This document shows positions 10,746-23,119 of a stretch of 64,000 bases of DNA, one piece after another. Origin of the DNA: Melampsora larici-populina 98AG31 (taxonomy: Eukaryota > Basidiomycota > Pucciniomycetes > Pucciniales > Melampsoraceae); the NCBI RefSeq assembly GCF_000204055.1, contig NW_006768783.1:310001-374000 (forward strand), in the 5' to 3' direction. Below the pieces are notes generated by a model, which worked only from the letters and a program-made list of their open reading frames with translations, did not search any database and had not been told where the DNA came from. The stretch's first letter is position 1. Every line of letters starts with the position of its first letter. The position numbers were made by a program, and so were the translations under genes.

Positions 10746-12279
10746 TTATACCAGTCAAATGAATATACTCCGCTTTTGAAATCCGGCTTACATTACACGC
10801 AGCTTGGGGTCGACCTCTCATTTGTGATCAATTACACCACATTCAAAATTCTTAGAGCTGTAACCATCACTAGCTGATGTTGTTTAAAAGTCATGAATTT
10901 TTTTTCAATTTGAGTCTTCTGACCCCATTATGAAGAACTGAGAGCATCCACAGTGGTGGGCTGCGAATCGGGGCTTCAAATCAAGCGAATTGGGACCTGG
11001 TGGGGCATCAAGTCAATTCAGATGCAATGTTCCGGGTAGGGCTGTGACCCAACCCTGCAAGTTCAGGTCGGCCCTGGGGCGCCGCCTGGCCTTGGGCAGA
11101 CTGGAAGGCCTTTGAAAATTGTGCGAGGCCAAGCAGGGCACACGCCAAATTGTAGGTCTCGAGGCCAGGCAGGGCCCGGCTCAAATTTAGGTGCAGAATA
11201 AACTCAGACAGGGGATGATTCACATTTCAAATACATAGAAGTATTTAACAAAAGGACCGCTTAGAGAAAGTAGATTGGTTTGCAAGAATGAGGAGAAAGT
11301 GTGAGGCTCCTGACCCAGCCAAATCTTCTGCAGGGCATTTGTGACTCTCATCAGGTCAGGTTTTTGTGGTCCCGGGGTGTGGACTTTGGCAGAAGTGGTT
11401 GGGAGAGCCGGCCAGGTCTGGGTTGCAACCCTATTTCTGGGCTCCAAATGTGTATGGAATACATATAGACTCATACCGACATATAAACAGCACATCAGTT
11501 ACATGTCTTGTTTTTCCATGTCATGTGCAGAACAGTAACCCAGCCCTGAAATTGGCCAGACCCAAGGGTATCAAAAAGCAACTCAGGGTCAATAAGGGCA
11601 CGCCTTGAATGGTTTATAGGTGCAAAAATGTGGTCAACATGCAATGATTGCAACCAATATTGCCATTAAATGCATATTGAAATTTATTACAAGGCTATAT
11701 GAGCCTACTTGCAACACTGCCACAATACTGTACTGGTATTGTATTGTCAATACTCAGTAAAGTATCAAGGGCTCAATACTGCATCAGCAGGATACTAGTA
11801 CAGCATAGCCCTCCTCAATACATAACTGGGAATATCAGGATACTATGCCAGGGGACCCTATGGTACAGTATTCACAATGCCAATACAATACCAATACCAT
11901 ATCTGGTATTGTAGCCATTCTGAGGATACCAAAGATACCAATACAATACTAGTATTGTATCGAATATCTGAGGTATCAGAACCAGACATATCACCACTTA
12001 TATTTCATAAAAAAGCATAGCAAGAACAAAAGAAAGAGATGTAGCTTCCAGAGCTGCAAGCAACAGAAATGAAGATAAAAGGGAAGAAACAAGATGAAAA
12101 GACAAGGAAAGGAATGTGACTCTCAGGGCCATAAACAAAAATAAACAAAATAAACTAATGAAATGAAAGATAAAAAAATAATAGAAAAACATGTTCACTT
12201 GTAGTATTATTATTGTCACCCCCCCTCCTTTTTCAATTGACTTATCCAAGGTCATGGACTCACACATGCATCTTTGACA
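10746..12279. repeat. Repeat-rich stretch without a gene
   Basis: Contains a lone GAGCATC-type MITE end at 10942 (GAGCATCCACAGTGG) with no partner found; a GC-rich, partly self-complementary block at 11030-11200; and a cluster at 11700-11990 of short direct and inverted motifs such as CAATACTG, GGTATTG and TACTAGTA, related in style to 14460-14740. No protein domain was recognised. Confidence 0.5.
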
Positions 12280-14350
12280 CTATGCAAACTCAGCTCCCTG
12301 TATCTTGATGCCATCCTTGGACCAAAGCCAAGCACCTAATGACCGCTCAACTGTCGGAAGTTTTAATGCCCCTCAATCCCGGCCGCAGACATCTGCAGCT
12401 GCGGAGAAGGTTCTCTCCACAGCACACAATGCTCCACAGACTGCAAGATAATCCCTTGCTAAAGATGATAAAACAGGATATCTTGAGGCATTGACCTTAC
12501 AATAAGAGAATATACAATTCATGTCAGTAGGTGATGTAAAACTTGAGTTCTTGAAAAAACACTTTACCTGCCACCATTCTAGAGCAAGATGAAAATCCTT
12601 CTTTACAGCTTCAGAAGGCTCATAAACACACTCAAAGTAATTGATAAGCTCATTTTCAACCCACTTCTGAACTTTCTTTTTGTGTGCACAAAATCTGTCT
12701 TTGTCATCATCCTCTCCATCATCAGAATTGCCACTTTTCCTATCATTCTTTCCTGCATTCAGTTCTGATTTTTGGTTATAAAATGCAGCTTCTAAGAAAC
12801 CCTGAGCAGCTGTGAACTCCTTGGAGTTGGCACTGAATGTCAACTGAAAGTAATATGTTTGCCAAGAAGGATGGAGTACGGTAGCTAGGACTAAGACATT
12901 GGATTTGAGGGCTTCAGAGAGATGGACTTTGACTCAAACCAGCATGGTGTGATACATTGGAAATACAGTCGACTCTGATATAACCAATACCCAAAAAATG
13001 TATCGGTTTTCATGGAGTATCGGTTTTGTCAGAGCCAACTTCACTGAAAATTTAAAAAAAATGGCTGAAAATTATCGGTTTTACCGAGATTATCGGTTTT
13101 GACAGCTATCGGTTATATCAGAGTTGACTGTAGAGGGTCAGCTCTCAATACATATGAGTTGATTTTGTCTTGAATGGACTTCTTCAGTTTGACGTATTCA
13201 CGGATGACCAGTGAACCTATAGGAGCATCTGCTTCAAAAAGTTTAGTCAAAGTTTGGAATTCCTGTAGTGAAGTAAAGTGTCAGCAAGTTTCAACACATT
13301 CCGCAATAGATACACAAGAGACTTACCCAGAGGACTTTGATCAATCTACCCCCTTGCTTCCAATGGTCCGGAGAAAGAAAGCCTTGTTAAATATACCCTG
13401 AGGTTGAGTCAAATCAGGATTGCTGGGCCCCAGCTCCAACTTTTGATTTTTACCATTAATCTCTTTGACAATTTCTTTCTGGTAGTCTCTTAGCATTCAA
13501 TCAATAACCTAGAATAGACAGTATGCAATGCAGATGACACAAAGAAATGATAATTGTGGTTAGCAAGAGAAAGAGACTCACCTCTTCAGTTTTGAACAAT
13601 CTCTCCTAACAATGTAGTCTAATGTTCCAACGTATTCCATAACCTGGAATAGGTCTAGGAAATCTAACATCCATACTTGCACACATCACATGAAACACAG
13701 CTAACATTTGTGACAAGCCTCCAATTTTCCAATCAATTTCATCGAGCTAGGAATTTCAAAGGGTTCTCAGAGGTTTGTAATGAATAATGAGGTATTGGAT
13801 AAAAATAAATGCACTACCAGATTCAATAGATGAACTGCATTGGCTTCATTTCAATTAGTTGCTGGGAGAGCTGAGGAATTGGCAGGATCTTCTTCAAATG
13901 GCCCATCAATCACACCATACCATTGGTCATCTAATTCTTTTCCAGGTAAGGTGTTAAGATCCATTTCATCATCTGAATTGGCTTTGTTGTTAGTGGTGGA
14001 ATCTAAATTGTGAGGCTGAGTTACTCCAGGTCCTGATTTGTCTTCTTTGTCTTCTTCTTTGGCAATCAGAGATAAAGTGTGTTTGTCAAGAGGGAATTTG
14101 CCAAGTATTGTAGACTTCACAAGGGGAGGTGGTGGCGCTTTGAGTCTTGACTCCTAAATCCTGAAGTCCTGCATTGACTATCAAGGCAATTTTGTGTCCC
14201 GCACATCAAACTCAATCTCTAGACTTGTCACATTCAAATTTTTCAGACTGATCTGATACAACTTTTGATAATCGTGCTTTCATGGCTTGAGCACATGTAT
14301 CATTGTTGCTTCCTAAATTGTGAGTCTGTGCAAGCATGTGTGATTCAAAA
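12280..14350 (-). pseudogene. Degraded hAT transposase
   Basis: Minus-strand remains of a BED-type hAT transposase. The C-terminal dimerisation domain is at 12280-12843 (ALEWWQVKCFF, then YPVLSSLARDYLAV, then VERTFSAAADVCGRD), interrupted by an in-frame TGA at 12373-12375, after which the frame continues GALKLPTVERSLGAWLW to a TAG at 12280-12282. The middle part at about 13850-14350 includes HKIALIVNAGLQDLGVKTQS and an acidic linker, matching the layout of the copy at 49.8-53.3 kb. Intervening coding parts are missing or scrambled, and a pogo-like MITE is inserted at 12966-13130. It cannot be active. Confidence 0.8.
12966..13130. mobile_element. Pogo-like MITE with TA target duplication
   Basis: A 165-bp element inserted in the dead hAT. 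Its ends are CAGTCGACTCTGATATAACC and the complement of GGTTATATCAGAGTTGACTG, differing at few positions, flanked by TA on both sides (12964-12965, 13131-13132). CAGT ends plus TA duplication point to pogo/Fot1-type Tc1/mariner transposases. The interior repeats ATCGGTTTT several times. Confidence 0.8.
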
Positions 14351-15445
14351 TGGAACAAATGTCAGCCAATAGCAAAATTATTGAAAATTCAAAGATTAAT
14401 GTAATAGACTTATCTTTGGGTAGAGCTTGTGTTTAACAAGTACATTAATCAGTGGCTCAGGTAGCCACTTGCCTTTGTAACTGTACAACATCCAATGTTG
14501 GATTTCAGTACAACACTGAAAAAATACTGCTGATACTGGATACTGTCCGGGACCCCAAGCCGGTACAGTATAGGCCCTGGCAATACAATACCCAATATGG
14601 CAGTGAATTCCTCAATACCATTTCGGGGCCCCAATACAAATACTAAGTACAGGGGGTAGGATACTGCCAAAAATATACAATACCAATACTGTACTGTACT
14701 AAGTACAGTACAGGTGGTAGCTTTGCATGTAGGCGTAATCTGGCCAGCACCTACATGGTTTTCTTGCGGGCTGCAAATAGCAATGGCCCAAATTTATTAT
14801 TGATTCATTAGTCATCAAGGTTCTTTGAGTTGACTCAAATTTTCATTATCATTTTAATCATATATTTATTAAATCATTTGATAAGAACAATTACAAGAAG
14901 AGAAAAATTCAAAATAATCATAAAAACAGTAAAAGAGTAGTTTTTTTAAAAAAAAGGAAAATTTAAGAGAGGAATTGATGAAGAAAGAGATTTAGTTTGA
15001 GTCTTCAAGAATGGAAATTATTATGAAAAGAATGAAATAAGAAGGATAAAATTAAAAGAAGGACAGCACTATTTGGCAACCACTTTTCATGACCCAACAC
15101 CCTGTAGTGTTTTGGTACATATCTGCACTTTTTTTGCAAACCCGGACCTGACTCCGCCAAATTTGGCTGCAGCCGCAGCAAAACCGGGTATCAAATAAGT
15201 TACCAGCTCCAGTATTGGAAAGAGGGCTGCTCACCATGCAAATCCGGGCTATTTTGATCACATATCAAACCAGGCTGTCTCTCTACCACTTACATCGAGC
15301 TTCAACCGTCCCATCTCCTTTGGGACGTACTGACGTTTCTATCATTGCGCTTTGCAAAGATCCAACATTCCATTTGGAAGGTGACCATCCACTATTAATG
15401 AAATCAGGAATGGCAGGTGACTGGTAAAGAATCACATATTAGTGA
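14351..15445. repeat. Repeat-rich stretch without a gene
   Basis: At 14460-14740 a cluster of short inverted and direct motifs (GTACAGTA, CAATACC, ACTGTACTGTACTAAG) resembles 11700-11990 and may be a second copy of the same palindromic family. The rest is AT-rich; no domain was seen. The phrase GTAAAGAATCACATATTAG at 15424 recurs with one change at 17132 inside the fold-back element. Confidence 0.45.
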
Positions 15446-16855
15446 TGTAGTAGAGTGCTGTAGTATTTAAAGCTCAACAAGAGCTTTACAACACCTAAGA
15501 AGGGATAATCTACTACGTGTAATATAGTAGAAGTTGCCTAAAGACTGCCTTCTTCAAAGAAATCAGCACAAGGGCACTTGCTGACCACTTTGTGATAACA
15601 GAGAAAAAGATAAAGGCACCAGAGAAATAAAGCAATACTGTTGTGTAGTATTATTCCCAGTTTTAAGCGCAAAAAAGTCCACACACTATGTTACTACTAG
15701 CAATACTGTTGTTAAGTATTATTCCCAATTTGACTTATAGTCTTTAACACACGTAAATAAATTCCTCCTTGCTTTGAAGGGGCGGATTTAAGTGATCTTA
15801 GTACAAATATAGTAAATAAATGATGATTTATAACACTACAACAAAGGTATAAGATGCAGAAAGGGGAACAATAATCCCAAAATCATCAAAGAGTATATAT
15901 ATCCACATGTAACAACCTCTACAACAGTCAACAACCTCAAAAAAACCAGTCAAATCCGCCTAAAGAACCCTAAAAACCATGTAATGACACAATGTAATGA
16001 TCTTGTTACTAATGTATGATGTAATTTTCACAGTCAAAAGTGATCAATGACACAATGATGTAATTTACAGCACTTCTTAAGATGAATACAGGTGATTTTT
16101 TCCTTGTAAACTAGCTGAAAACCAATTTTTGAGATTACAAATTTTTTCAGATGTGCTCCAATTTTGATCTACTATGGTGCATCTTGTAGCCCTCGTGATA
16201 CTGATCATTTCCGACACCCATATGACCTACTTCTGATGAGTGATGAGGAAGATATTGAGTTGTGAAGTTAAGGTTTTTGGTGTTACATGTTGACTTGTGA
16301 CTGTAAATTTGAGATTCACACCAATTTCTTATTTGCCTTATAACTTTTTACATAAACCTCCGTTACTAATGATTTAAAGGTTGTAAATTATGTAATCCAC
16401 TCTTCTGCGTTGAATTAGCTATCTACCAACTTAATATGACGTCATTTGACATATGTAATCAGCTGAAAACCTTCATTTTTGACAAAATTCACCCATTTTC
16501 TTCATTTTTCACGCCTACTACTCTCTTTTTCTTGCTCATGTAATATGACATCATCTTCTATAACCTTAAAAATCCCGGAAAATCTTCTTGGCAACCTTAA
16601 TTTCCACTACTACCACCATTACATATGTAAACTACACGCATAGCCCTTGTTTACCAACTTCAAAAAAGTACCTTTCTGCTAATAACTTCTGTTTTCCCTT
16701 ATCAACCTTGAAGATTAAAATTGTTACTGTATAATAAACTGTTTTTCTTTCATACTCTAACCTTATAAAACCCATAACCTAATTATAAATAAGCTAAAAA
16801 CCATTTTCCAACTTTTACACCTATATTTTCGAATTTTTCTTATCTTTTCTTTTTC
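15446..16855 (+). repeat. Left arm of fold-back element
   Basis: About 1.4 kb of AT-rich sequence, aligned by eye in inverted orientation to 24195-27055 over most of its length, with scattered substitutions and small indels. This suggests an insertion much older than the gypsy element inside it. No coding frame is supported. Confidence 0.7.
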
Positions 16856-17078
16856 TGTCTTTTTGTAATAACTTTGTAAGTAAACTATGTTGATCTTAAG
16901 AATAATTTTGAAATGAGATGACATAATATTGAGCTAATAAGTATACATAAGCCTCTAAGAGCTTCAATTGATCTGAAATCCTGAATTTCAAATTTCCTGC
17001 TACACTGAAGTTTTCTAATAACTTGGTAAAATAAAGATGATTGATTTTCTTGCTTGTTATCATAAATAGATCACCACA

Positions 17079-17183
17079 GCGCTACGGCTATATATCACTA
17101 AGAAGTGATGAGAGAAAAATGGGCACCTGGTAAAGAATCACGTATTAGTGATGTAGTAGAGCGCTACGGCTATATATCACTAA
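17079..17183 (+). repeat. Short tandem duplication, second copy split by the gypsy insertion
   Basis: A unit of about 80 bp starting AGCGCTACGGCTATATATCA begins at 17079 and again at 17161. The second copy is interrupted after CACTAA by the retrotransposon and resumes at 23115 (ACTAAGAAGTGATGAG). Confidence 0.75.
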
Positions 17184-17343
17184 TGTTATGAACCGGAACG
17201 CTGCGGGGACTGGGGATAAAGAGACGAAGGCGCTATCCAATAGGTAACTAGATTGCAGTATGGGTCTAATAGAGATACAACAGCAAGGGTGAAAAGTCCT
17301 GCTCATCTCACTACAAGCATAATCTGGTATTAGGATTATTACA
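17184..17343 (-). repeat. 3' LTR of gypsy element
   Basis: 160 bp, reading TGTTATGAACC to GGATTATTACA on the plus strand (TG...CA ends). It differs from the other LTR by G/T near 17242 and T/C near 17324. Short for a gypsy LTR. Confidence 0.95.
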
Positions 17344-17358
17344 GTATTCCCCCTTTAA
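17344..17358 (-). other. Polypurine tract
   Basis: Minus-strand TTAAAGGGGGAATAC lies immediately before the 3' LTR, the expected position for the plus-strand primer of reverse transcription. Confidence 0.75.
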
Positions 17359-17439
17359 GGCCCAGACCCCTCTTGCAGTCCTGCCTCCTTTCCCCGGGTC
17401 CGCATTAAAAAACCCAGTGGGAAAAAGCTTGACCCACTC

Positions 17440-20400
17440 TCATTTCCTCTTAGACCTTTTGTATTTACTTGCAGCTTGAGGAAACCTCTGATTAAAATCA
17501 TCTACCATTTCTTGTGCATTCCTTAAATTACTTGAGGGTTCCCATGAGTCTTCTTCTTTTCCATACCCTTTCCAACTTACTAAATATTCTAATTTATTAT
17601 ATCTCTTTCTAGCGTCCAGTATTGAATCAATTTCCCATTCATCTTCCCCTTTGATTTCAATTGGAGGAGGTGGTGATTTTTTTCAAAACATGATGGTATC
17701 TGGTTCAAATTTCCTCAGCATGGAAACATGGAAAACAGGGTGAACACCCTTAATTGTCAGCGGTAGTTTCAACTTATAGGCAGAGGTGGAGATTTGTTTA
17801 ATGATACTAAATGGTCCCAACCACCTGTGGTCTAACTTCGGGCTTGGCCTCGTGGTGGATATGTTACGACTGCTAAGCCACACCTTCTCGCCTACTTTCC
17901 ACGCGGGGGTAGGCCGCACTCCTTTGTCGAACTGGTGCTTCATTGCCTCCTGAGCTCCCAATAGGCAGTTTTGGAGTTCCATTTGGACCTCAGCCAGCCT
18001 CTGTAGTCGTTCTTTGACTGCGGGTATACACTGCTCCTCTGAAGGTATTGATCCTAAACTCAGGTCGTATCCGTAATTTGCCTTGAAAGGAGACATTCCG
18101 GTCGATGTGTGTGTGTTGTTATTGTAAGCAAATTCAGCTGGTGGGAGTAACGAAGCCCAGTCTTCCTGGTGGTAAGAAACAAAGTGACGTAAGTATTGTT
18201 CTACCACTTTGTTTGCTATCTCAGACTGTCCGTCAGTGTGAGGGTGGTACGCCGTAGATGGGTGTAATCTGATACCTAATCGCTTATTAAGCTGTGATGT
18301 GATCTTTGAGACAAATATACTACCGCGATCCGAGACAATCGTCTTTGGTGTTCCATGCAACCACCATATTTCTTTCATCATGATGTCAGCTAGGCGTTCG
18401 GCTCCATCTGTCTCCTTGCAGGCTACGAAATGAGCCATCTTTGTTAGTCTATCAATGACCGTCAAGATGCTATCGTGTCCCTGCGACAACGGTAATCCAG
18501 TTATGAGGTCGTACGCAATGTCGGTCCAAGGACCAGCCGGTATAGGAAGGGGCTCCAGGGTGCCAAATGGCTTCATCAAAGATGGTTTGACCCTCTGACA
18601 CGACACACACCCTTCCACATACTTATTGACAAAGTTCTTGAGTCCTGACCACGTGTATTGCCTTTTCACCAGGTTCGTCGTCTTGGTTCTACCTGGGTGT
18701 CCTGCCAATTTACTATCATGATAAGTGCGAAGGATGTCAGTCTTAAGTGCTTGACTGTTTGGTACCACAATCTTTCCTCCCTTGTACACCACACCGTCGA
18801 CTACCTGATACTCGGTTAAAGCTGCCTTGACTTTCGAAGATACGGGATTTAGGACCGCATTCATAATTTCCTTGAGATCTTCGTCATTTTTTGTAAGACT
18901 GCGTACTTCATCAATCAATTGAACATCAGATTTAAAGTCAATCTCAGTTCGCTCCTCCTCTACTCCTACCCCTACTACGTCGAGCTCGAACCACTCAGCA
19001 GCTTCGGGATGCTCCACAACGCCGTCAGACCCGAATTGTGCTTCGAAGGCGTCAACTGCTGCGAAGGTATCCTCAGTGATATTGGCGGGATGTAAGAGTT
19101 GGCCAAAAGTCAGCTTTTCCTCTTGCGGAGGCTGCAAATCGGGTCGACGAGATAGTGCGTCAGGTTGTACCGTGTGTCGTCCTGGTCGAAATTTGATGAC
19201 AAAATCGAAACAGCCTAGTGTTTCTGCCCACCGTGCCTGCCTCCTTGTAAGCTGCTTGGTAGTCATAAAACTCTCCAAGTTTTTATGATTGGTGTACACA
19301 ATCACGTCCAACCTATGCGGGTTACCCTCAAGATACTGGCGCCATTCCTTAAAAGAAGTCACCAGCGCCAACAATTCCTTGTCGAAGATTTCGTAATTCC
19401 GCTCTGCTGGGATTAAGGAACGTGAAAGGTAAGCTACCGGGTGAAGCTCTTTGTCCTCGCCCTTCTGCGACAATACGGCCCCCAATGCAAAATCCGAGCA
19501 ATCACACTCGAGTACAAATGGTTGGTACAGGTCGGCAATCTTGAGGACGGGTGCAGTTGTAAAAGCTGATTTCAAGGATTCAAATGCCTTTTGTCGCTCT
19601 TCGTTCCAAGCGAAACTAGTGTCCTTACGTGTCAAATCGTGTAACGGCCTGGCCATTTTGGAGAACTGGCCAATAAATCGTCGATAAAAATTGGAGAATC
19701 CGATGAACCGTAATACTTCAGACGTATTTTTCGGCGTAGGCCAATCTGTTACCGCCTTGACCTTGGCAGGGTCCATTTGAACCTTGTTTTCGGAGATGAT
19801 AAGGCCAAGGTATTCAACTTCTGAGCGTGAAAACTCACATTTCTCCGGTTTTAACCAGAGAGAATGCTTGCTCAATATCTCGAGTACACTCTCGACCGCT
19901 TGTTCATGATCGACACCGTCTTTAGTATGAATTATAATGTCATCGATGAAAGCTTTGACGTCTTTCCCTATTCTTCCGAGAAATATATCTTGAATAAAAT
20001 ACTGGAACCATCCCACGGCTCCTGTAGGTCCAAATGGCATCGTAAGGGGTGCAAACTGGCCAGCTCTGCAAATAAATGCCAACTTATCCTCATCCTCCTC
20101 CGCCACTCAAATGTTCCCATAAGCATTTCGTAGGTCTAGCTTGGTAAATCTCTTTGAGTTAAGCAGACTGTCAATTAAGTCCATTGTGAGAGGCAGAGGG
20201 TACCTATTTTTCACGGTAAGAGCGTTAAGTCTTCGGTAGTCGAAGCATGGTCGTAGGTTACCGTCTTTCTTTCCTGTGAATAGTACCGGAGCCGCCCAAG
20301 GAGATTTGGTACGACGAATAGTTCCATTTGCGAGACCTTCATTCACCATTTGATCAAGAACTTCATTTTCGGCCGGTGATAAGGGTATGATTTTACCTGC

Positions 20401-21555
20401 TTGCGGTGTGGCACCAGGTACCAATTCGACCCTGAAGTCGTACTTCCTTCTCAGAGGGAGTCCCTGAGCTTTAGATTTTGGAAACATATTGATGTATTTA
20501 TGGTACCTTGTTGGTACAAGTTCCTTAGCGGTTTTCTGATTGACGTCCTTGTGTCCTTCTGCGGCTATCCTGGCTGACGTTGACCATGAAGTTTTGGCCG
20601 TGCTGAGTTCGGGTGAGTTTCCTTGTGATCTATTTTGGAGAGAATCAAACTCGCCAGCTGTTTCAGGGGTAACATGAAGCTTTTCAGGATCACACTCACA
20701 TTGCGGGGGTATTAGTGTACTTTTGCTGACATCAGCGCTCGTACATACCCCCTCTTCACATTGCCTAGCTTCCCTCTGTTCCTCTTTTGGTCTTGAGGGT
20801 GGTGTCGGTATGGAAGAGACTGACGTGTCAGTCGCAATTGGAGCCGTCTCTAGGTCCTCAGCCGTCATCGTTCGAGGTCCGTTGTGTAAGTGCAACTGTT
20901 CTAGGAAATGTAAAGGATTGCCAGCTGCTTCTTGACTAGGGACACGAGGATCAAAAAATGACTCACATTGCGGGGGTATTAATGTACTTTTGCTGACATC
21001 AGCGCTGGTACATACCCCCTCGCTACTATTCCTAGCTTCCCCTGCGGGCTCCAAGGGTGTTGTTGGTAGCAGCAAAACCGCATCAGCGGTCGCAATGTCT
21101 GAGATCGGGTGTGGATGATAAGTTGATGTTGTCCAATTGATTTGGTTCCCATGTTGTCAGAACCATGGCATGCCTAATAGTACGTCGTACGAGTTCTTCA
21201 GTTGGGTCACGATGAATCTTGTGGGTGTTGTGTCGTCGTTAATAATGATGTGGGCTTCCTCGGTAAGTTGCCTTGTTTGACCGTCAAAAGCGCTGACTGT
21301 GCATGGGTTGCTCATCTTGATCGTATGAATCTTGTGTTTCTTGACGAATTCTTTGCTAATAGCCTCATGTGTGGCTCCGCAATCAAGAAGGCAAAGGGCT
21401 TCTGGGGGTTTTGATGTGGCACGGGATGGAGAATGGGTTTGGGACAAAGGTAACCTCATGAAATAGCGAGGATCGCTTGCATTACGGTTCAAATAAGCAA
21501 CAGCCCCTGCTCCAATTAACTCCTCCTCTTTGCTCGAGATAGGCACATCTATCAA
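17440..21555 (-). pseudogene. pol: Gypsy pol: protease, RT, RNase H, integrase, chromodomain; three TGA codons
   Basis: One continuous minus-strand frame from about 21555 to a TGA at 17440-17442, interrupted by TGA at 21157-21159 (after LLGMPWF), 20107-20109 (after DLRNAYGNI) and 17683-17685 (after EPDTIMF). Domains in order: aspartic protease (LLDCGATH, with Cys where Ser/Thr is usual), RT (LRPCFDYRRLNALTVKNRYP; catalytic FIDDIIIHT), RNase H (LECDCSDFALGAVLSQ), integrase zinc binding (H-H-C-C, GCVSCQRVKP) and core (SDRGSIFVS), then a chromodomain (LEYLVSWKGYGKEEDSWEP) lying after the third stop. The frame is offset by -1 from gag and overlaps its end, as in programmed frameshifting. The protein from one domain block alone may still be readable, but a complete Pol is not made without readthrough. 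Confidence 0.93.
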
Positions 21556-22643
21556 TCTCGAGCGCCACCATTTTTTGCTTCATCAGCTCTCCCCTTCCCT
21601 TTCAGTTCTGCTAATTCAGCCTCTAATTCAGCTATTCTTGAATTTCCACCACTACTCCTAATCCAATTGCCTTTCTCATCCTTTCTCCCACAATCAGCTG
21701 CTCGATGGCTCCCCTTCCCACACTTGAAACATAAACCTCTCTCACTTCGTCTTGCCATTTCCTCTCTTGAGACGGAGAATCTAGCACTTGAAAGATCCAT
21801 CGCATCAGGGTCTCGAGTGGTTGTGGGTACAGAGGCGGTGGTGCGGGTGATCGTTCGATTGGTGCCTGGGTGGAGCTCGTTATCGATCGCGAGAGCGAAA
21901 GCCGTGATTTCCGGAAGAGAGTCAAAAGTTCGTAAGATCATATTAACCCGTACCTCCTGCTTTAATCCAATCTTGTAATGGCTAATGTGCTCCATTTCAC
22001 CCCACCCAGTTCTTGCTGCCAGTGCCATAAACTTTGTAGTATACTCAGCTACTGATCCCGTTTGCTGTAACGCTCTAAGATCGCGCTGAGCTCGGTTCTT
22101 TCTGTCTGAATCGAAGTACGTAGCTTTGAACGTGGCGGCGAAAGCTTCCCAAGTGAGTGGTTCTTCGTCCTCAGGTCTTAACAATCGCTTGTAGAACGGG
22201 GCTGCCCACTGATTAGCTTCGCCAGTGAGATACGACAAAGTGAAAATGACTTTGGTTTTGTCGTCGGGGAACGCGTGAGGGTTGGCAAGAAGGTACAGTC
22301 CGACCTGATTAACGAAAGCTTCGGCCGGGTCACCCTTAGTTCCGTCGAACTTATCGGGAGTGCCAACTTTTGGGCCGCGAGTTGTCCCTACGAGTGACTT
22401 CAGGTCCTCAACCGTGAGTGGCCCACTGACGCTGCTTCCCATAGCTACTTCGGGAGTAGCAGTCTGTTGCTGGGTAGGGGGGTTAGGGTGCGATTGTGAA
22501 TGAGGTGCGCTACTCAATTGACGTTGAAGCGTAGCCAATTCCTCTTGCGTTGCCTTTTGCTGAGCTGTCTCCTCTTCCAGTTTAGTGTTTAAATTGGTGA
22601 GCTGTTGGAGTATGTTCGCGATGTTTACCGAAAGTTCATCCAT
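21552..22643 (-). CDS. gag: Gypsy gag with CCHC zinc knuckle
   Basis: An intact 363-residue capsid/nucleocapsid precursor. The N-terminus holds a coiled-coil-like stretch (LTNLNTKLEEETAQQKATQE), the middle the retrotransposon gag domain (KVIFTLSYLTGEANQWAAPF) and the C-terminus one zinc knuckle CX2CX4HX4C (CFKCGKGSHRAADC) for RNA packaging. The ATG at 22643 is the first in frame; the frame is open upstream to about 22770 without another ATG. Gag ends at 21552, overlapping the start of the pol frame. Confidence 0.92.
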   Translation of the reverse strand: MDELSVNIANILQQLTNLNTKLEEETAQQKATQEELATLQRQLSSAPHSQSHPNPPTQQQTATPEVAMGSSVSGPLTVEDLKSLVGTTRGPKVGTPDKFDGTKGDPAEAFVNQVGLYLLANPHAFPDDKTKVIFTLSYLTGEANQWAAPFYKRLLRPEDEEPLTWEAFAATFKATYFDSDRKNRAQRDLRALQQTGSVAEYTTKFMALAARTGWGEMEHISHYKIGLKQEVRVNMILRTFDSLPEITAFALAIDNELHPGTNRTITRTTASVPTTTRDPDAMDLSSARFSVSREEMARRSERGLCFKCGKGSHRAADCGRKDEKGNWIRSSGGNSRIAELEAELAELKGKGRADEAKNGGARD

Positions 22644-22954
22644 ATTGCCGGATTCTTCTAAGTTTGAATCTAGATCTTGTGCCGATACAGCCTCAATTGA
22701 ATTTGATGAGTTGTCGGACTCGTGTTCCTCTGCAGGAGTTTTAAAGTTCGCCGTTGTTGCGTTCTTCTAAGTGGTAAACTATAATTGGTCGATCTTCTGA
22801 TCTTCGTATAGTTTCGTCAGATAAGGTTTCAATCGATTTAAGGTTTCAATCAATTTGAGTTTATTCGTTCCTTTAAATTCTGTCGGCTAGTTTCCGTTCT
22901 TGGATTCTAGATCCCGAGGTAGTCGTCCGCTGCAGATGATGAGATACTGCAATA

Positions 22955-23114
22955 TGTTATGAACCGGAACGCTGCGGGGACTGGGGATAAAGAGACGAAG
23001 GCGCTATCCAATAGTTAACTAGATTGCAGTATGGGTCTAATAGAGATACAACAGCAAGGGTGAAAAGTCCTGCTCATCTCACTACAAGCATAATCCGGTA
23101 TTAGGATTATTACA
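22955..23114 (-). repeat. 5' LTR of gypsy element
   Basis: 160 bp, partner of 17184-17343. It would hold the element's promoter and transcript start. I did not recognise a tRNA-complementary primer site just inside it, so the priming mechanism is open. Confidence 0.95.
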
Positions 23115-23119
23115 ACTAA

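Larger units (their letters stand above)
17184..23114 (-). mobile_element. Ty3/gypsy chromovirus-type LTR retrotransposon
   Basis: A 5,931-bp element with 160-bp LTRs at both ends and a perfect 5-bp target duplication ACTAA (17179-17183, 23115-23119). It is transcribed on the minus strand, so the 5' LTR is 22955-23114. Order: gag, protease, reverse transcriptase, RNase H, integrase, chromodomain, i.e. Ty3/gypsy order with the chromodomain of chromoviruses. A purine tract ends directly at the 3' LTR. LTRs differ at 2 of 160 positions by my reading, so insertion is recent relative to the decay around it. Three in-frame TGA codons break pol, so this copy should not be autonomous. Confidence 0.95.

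Noticed and set aside
22585..22770. Plus-strand frame over the 5' end of gag
   Set aside because: Antisense to gag; no independent support.
17179..23119. Gypsy ends explained by recombination between two unrelated LTRs
   Set aside because: The matching ACTAA duplication on both sides shows a single insertion event.
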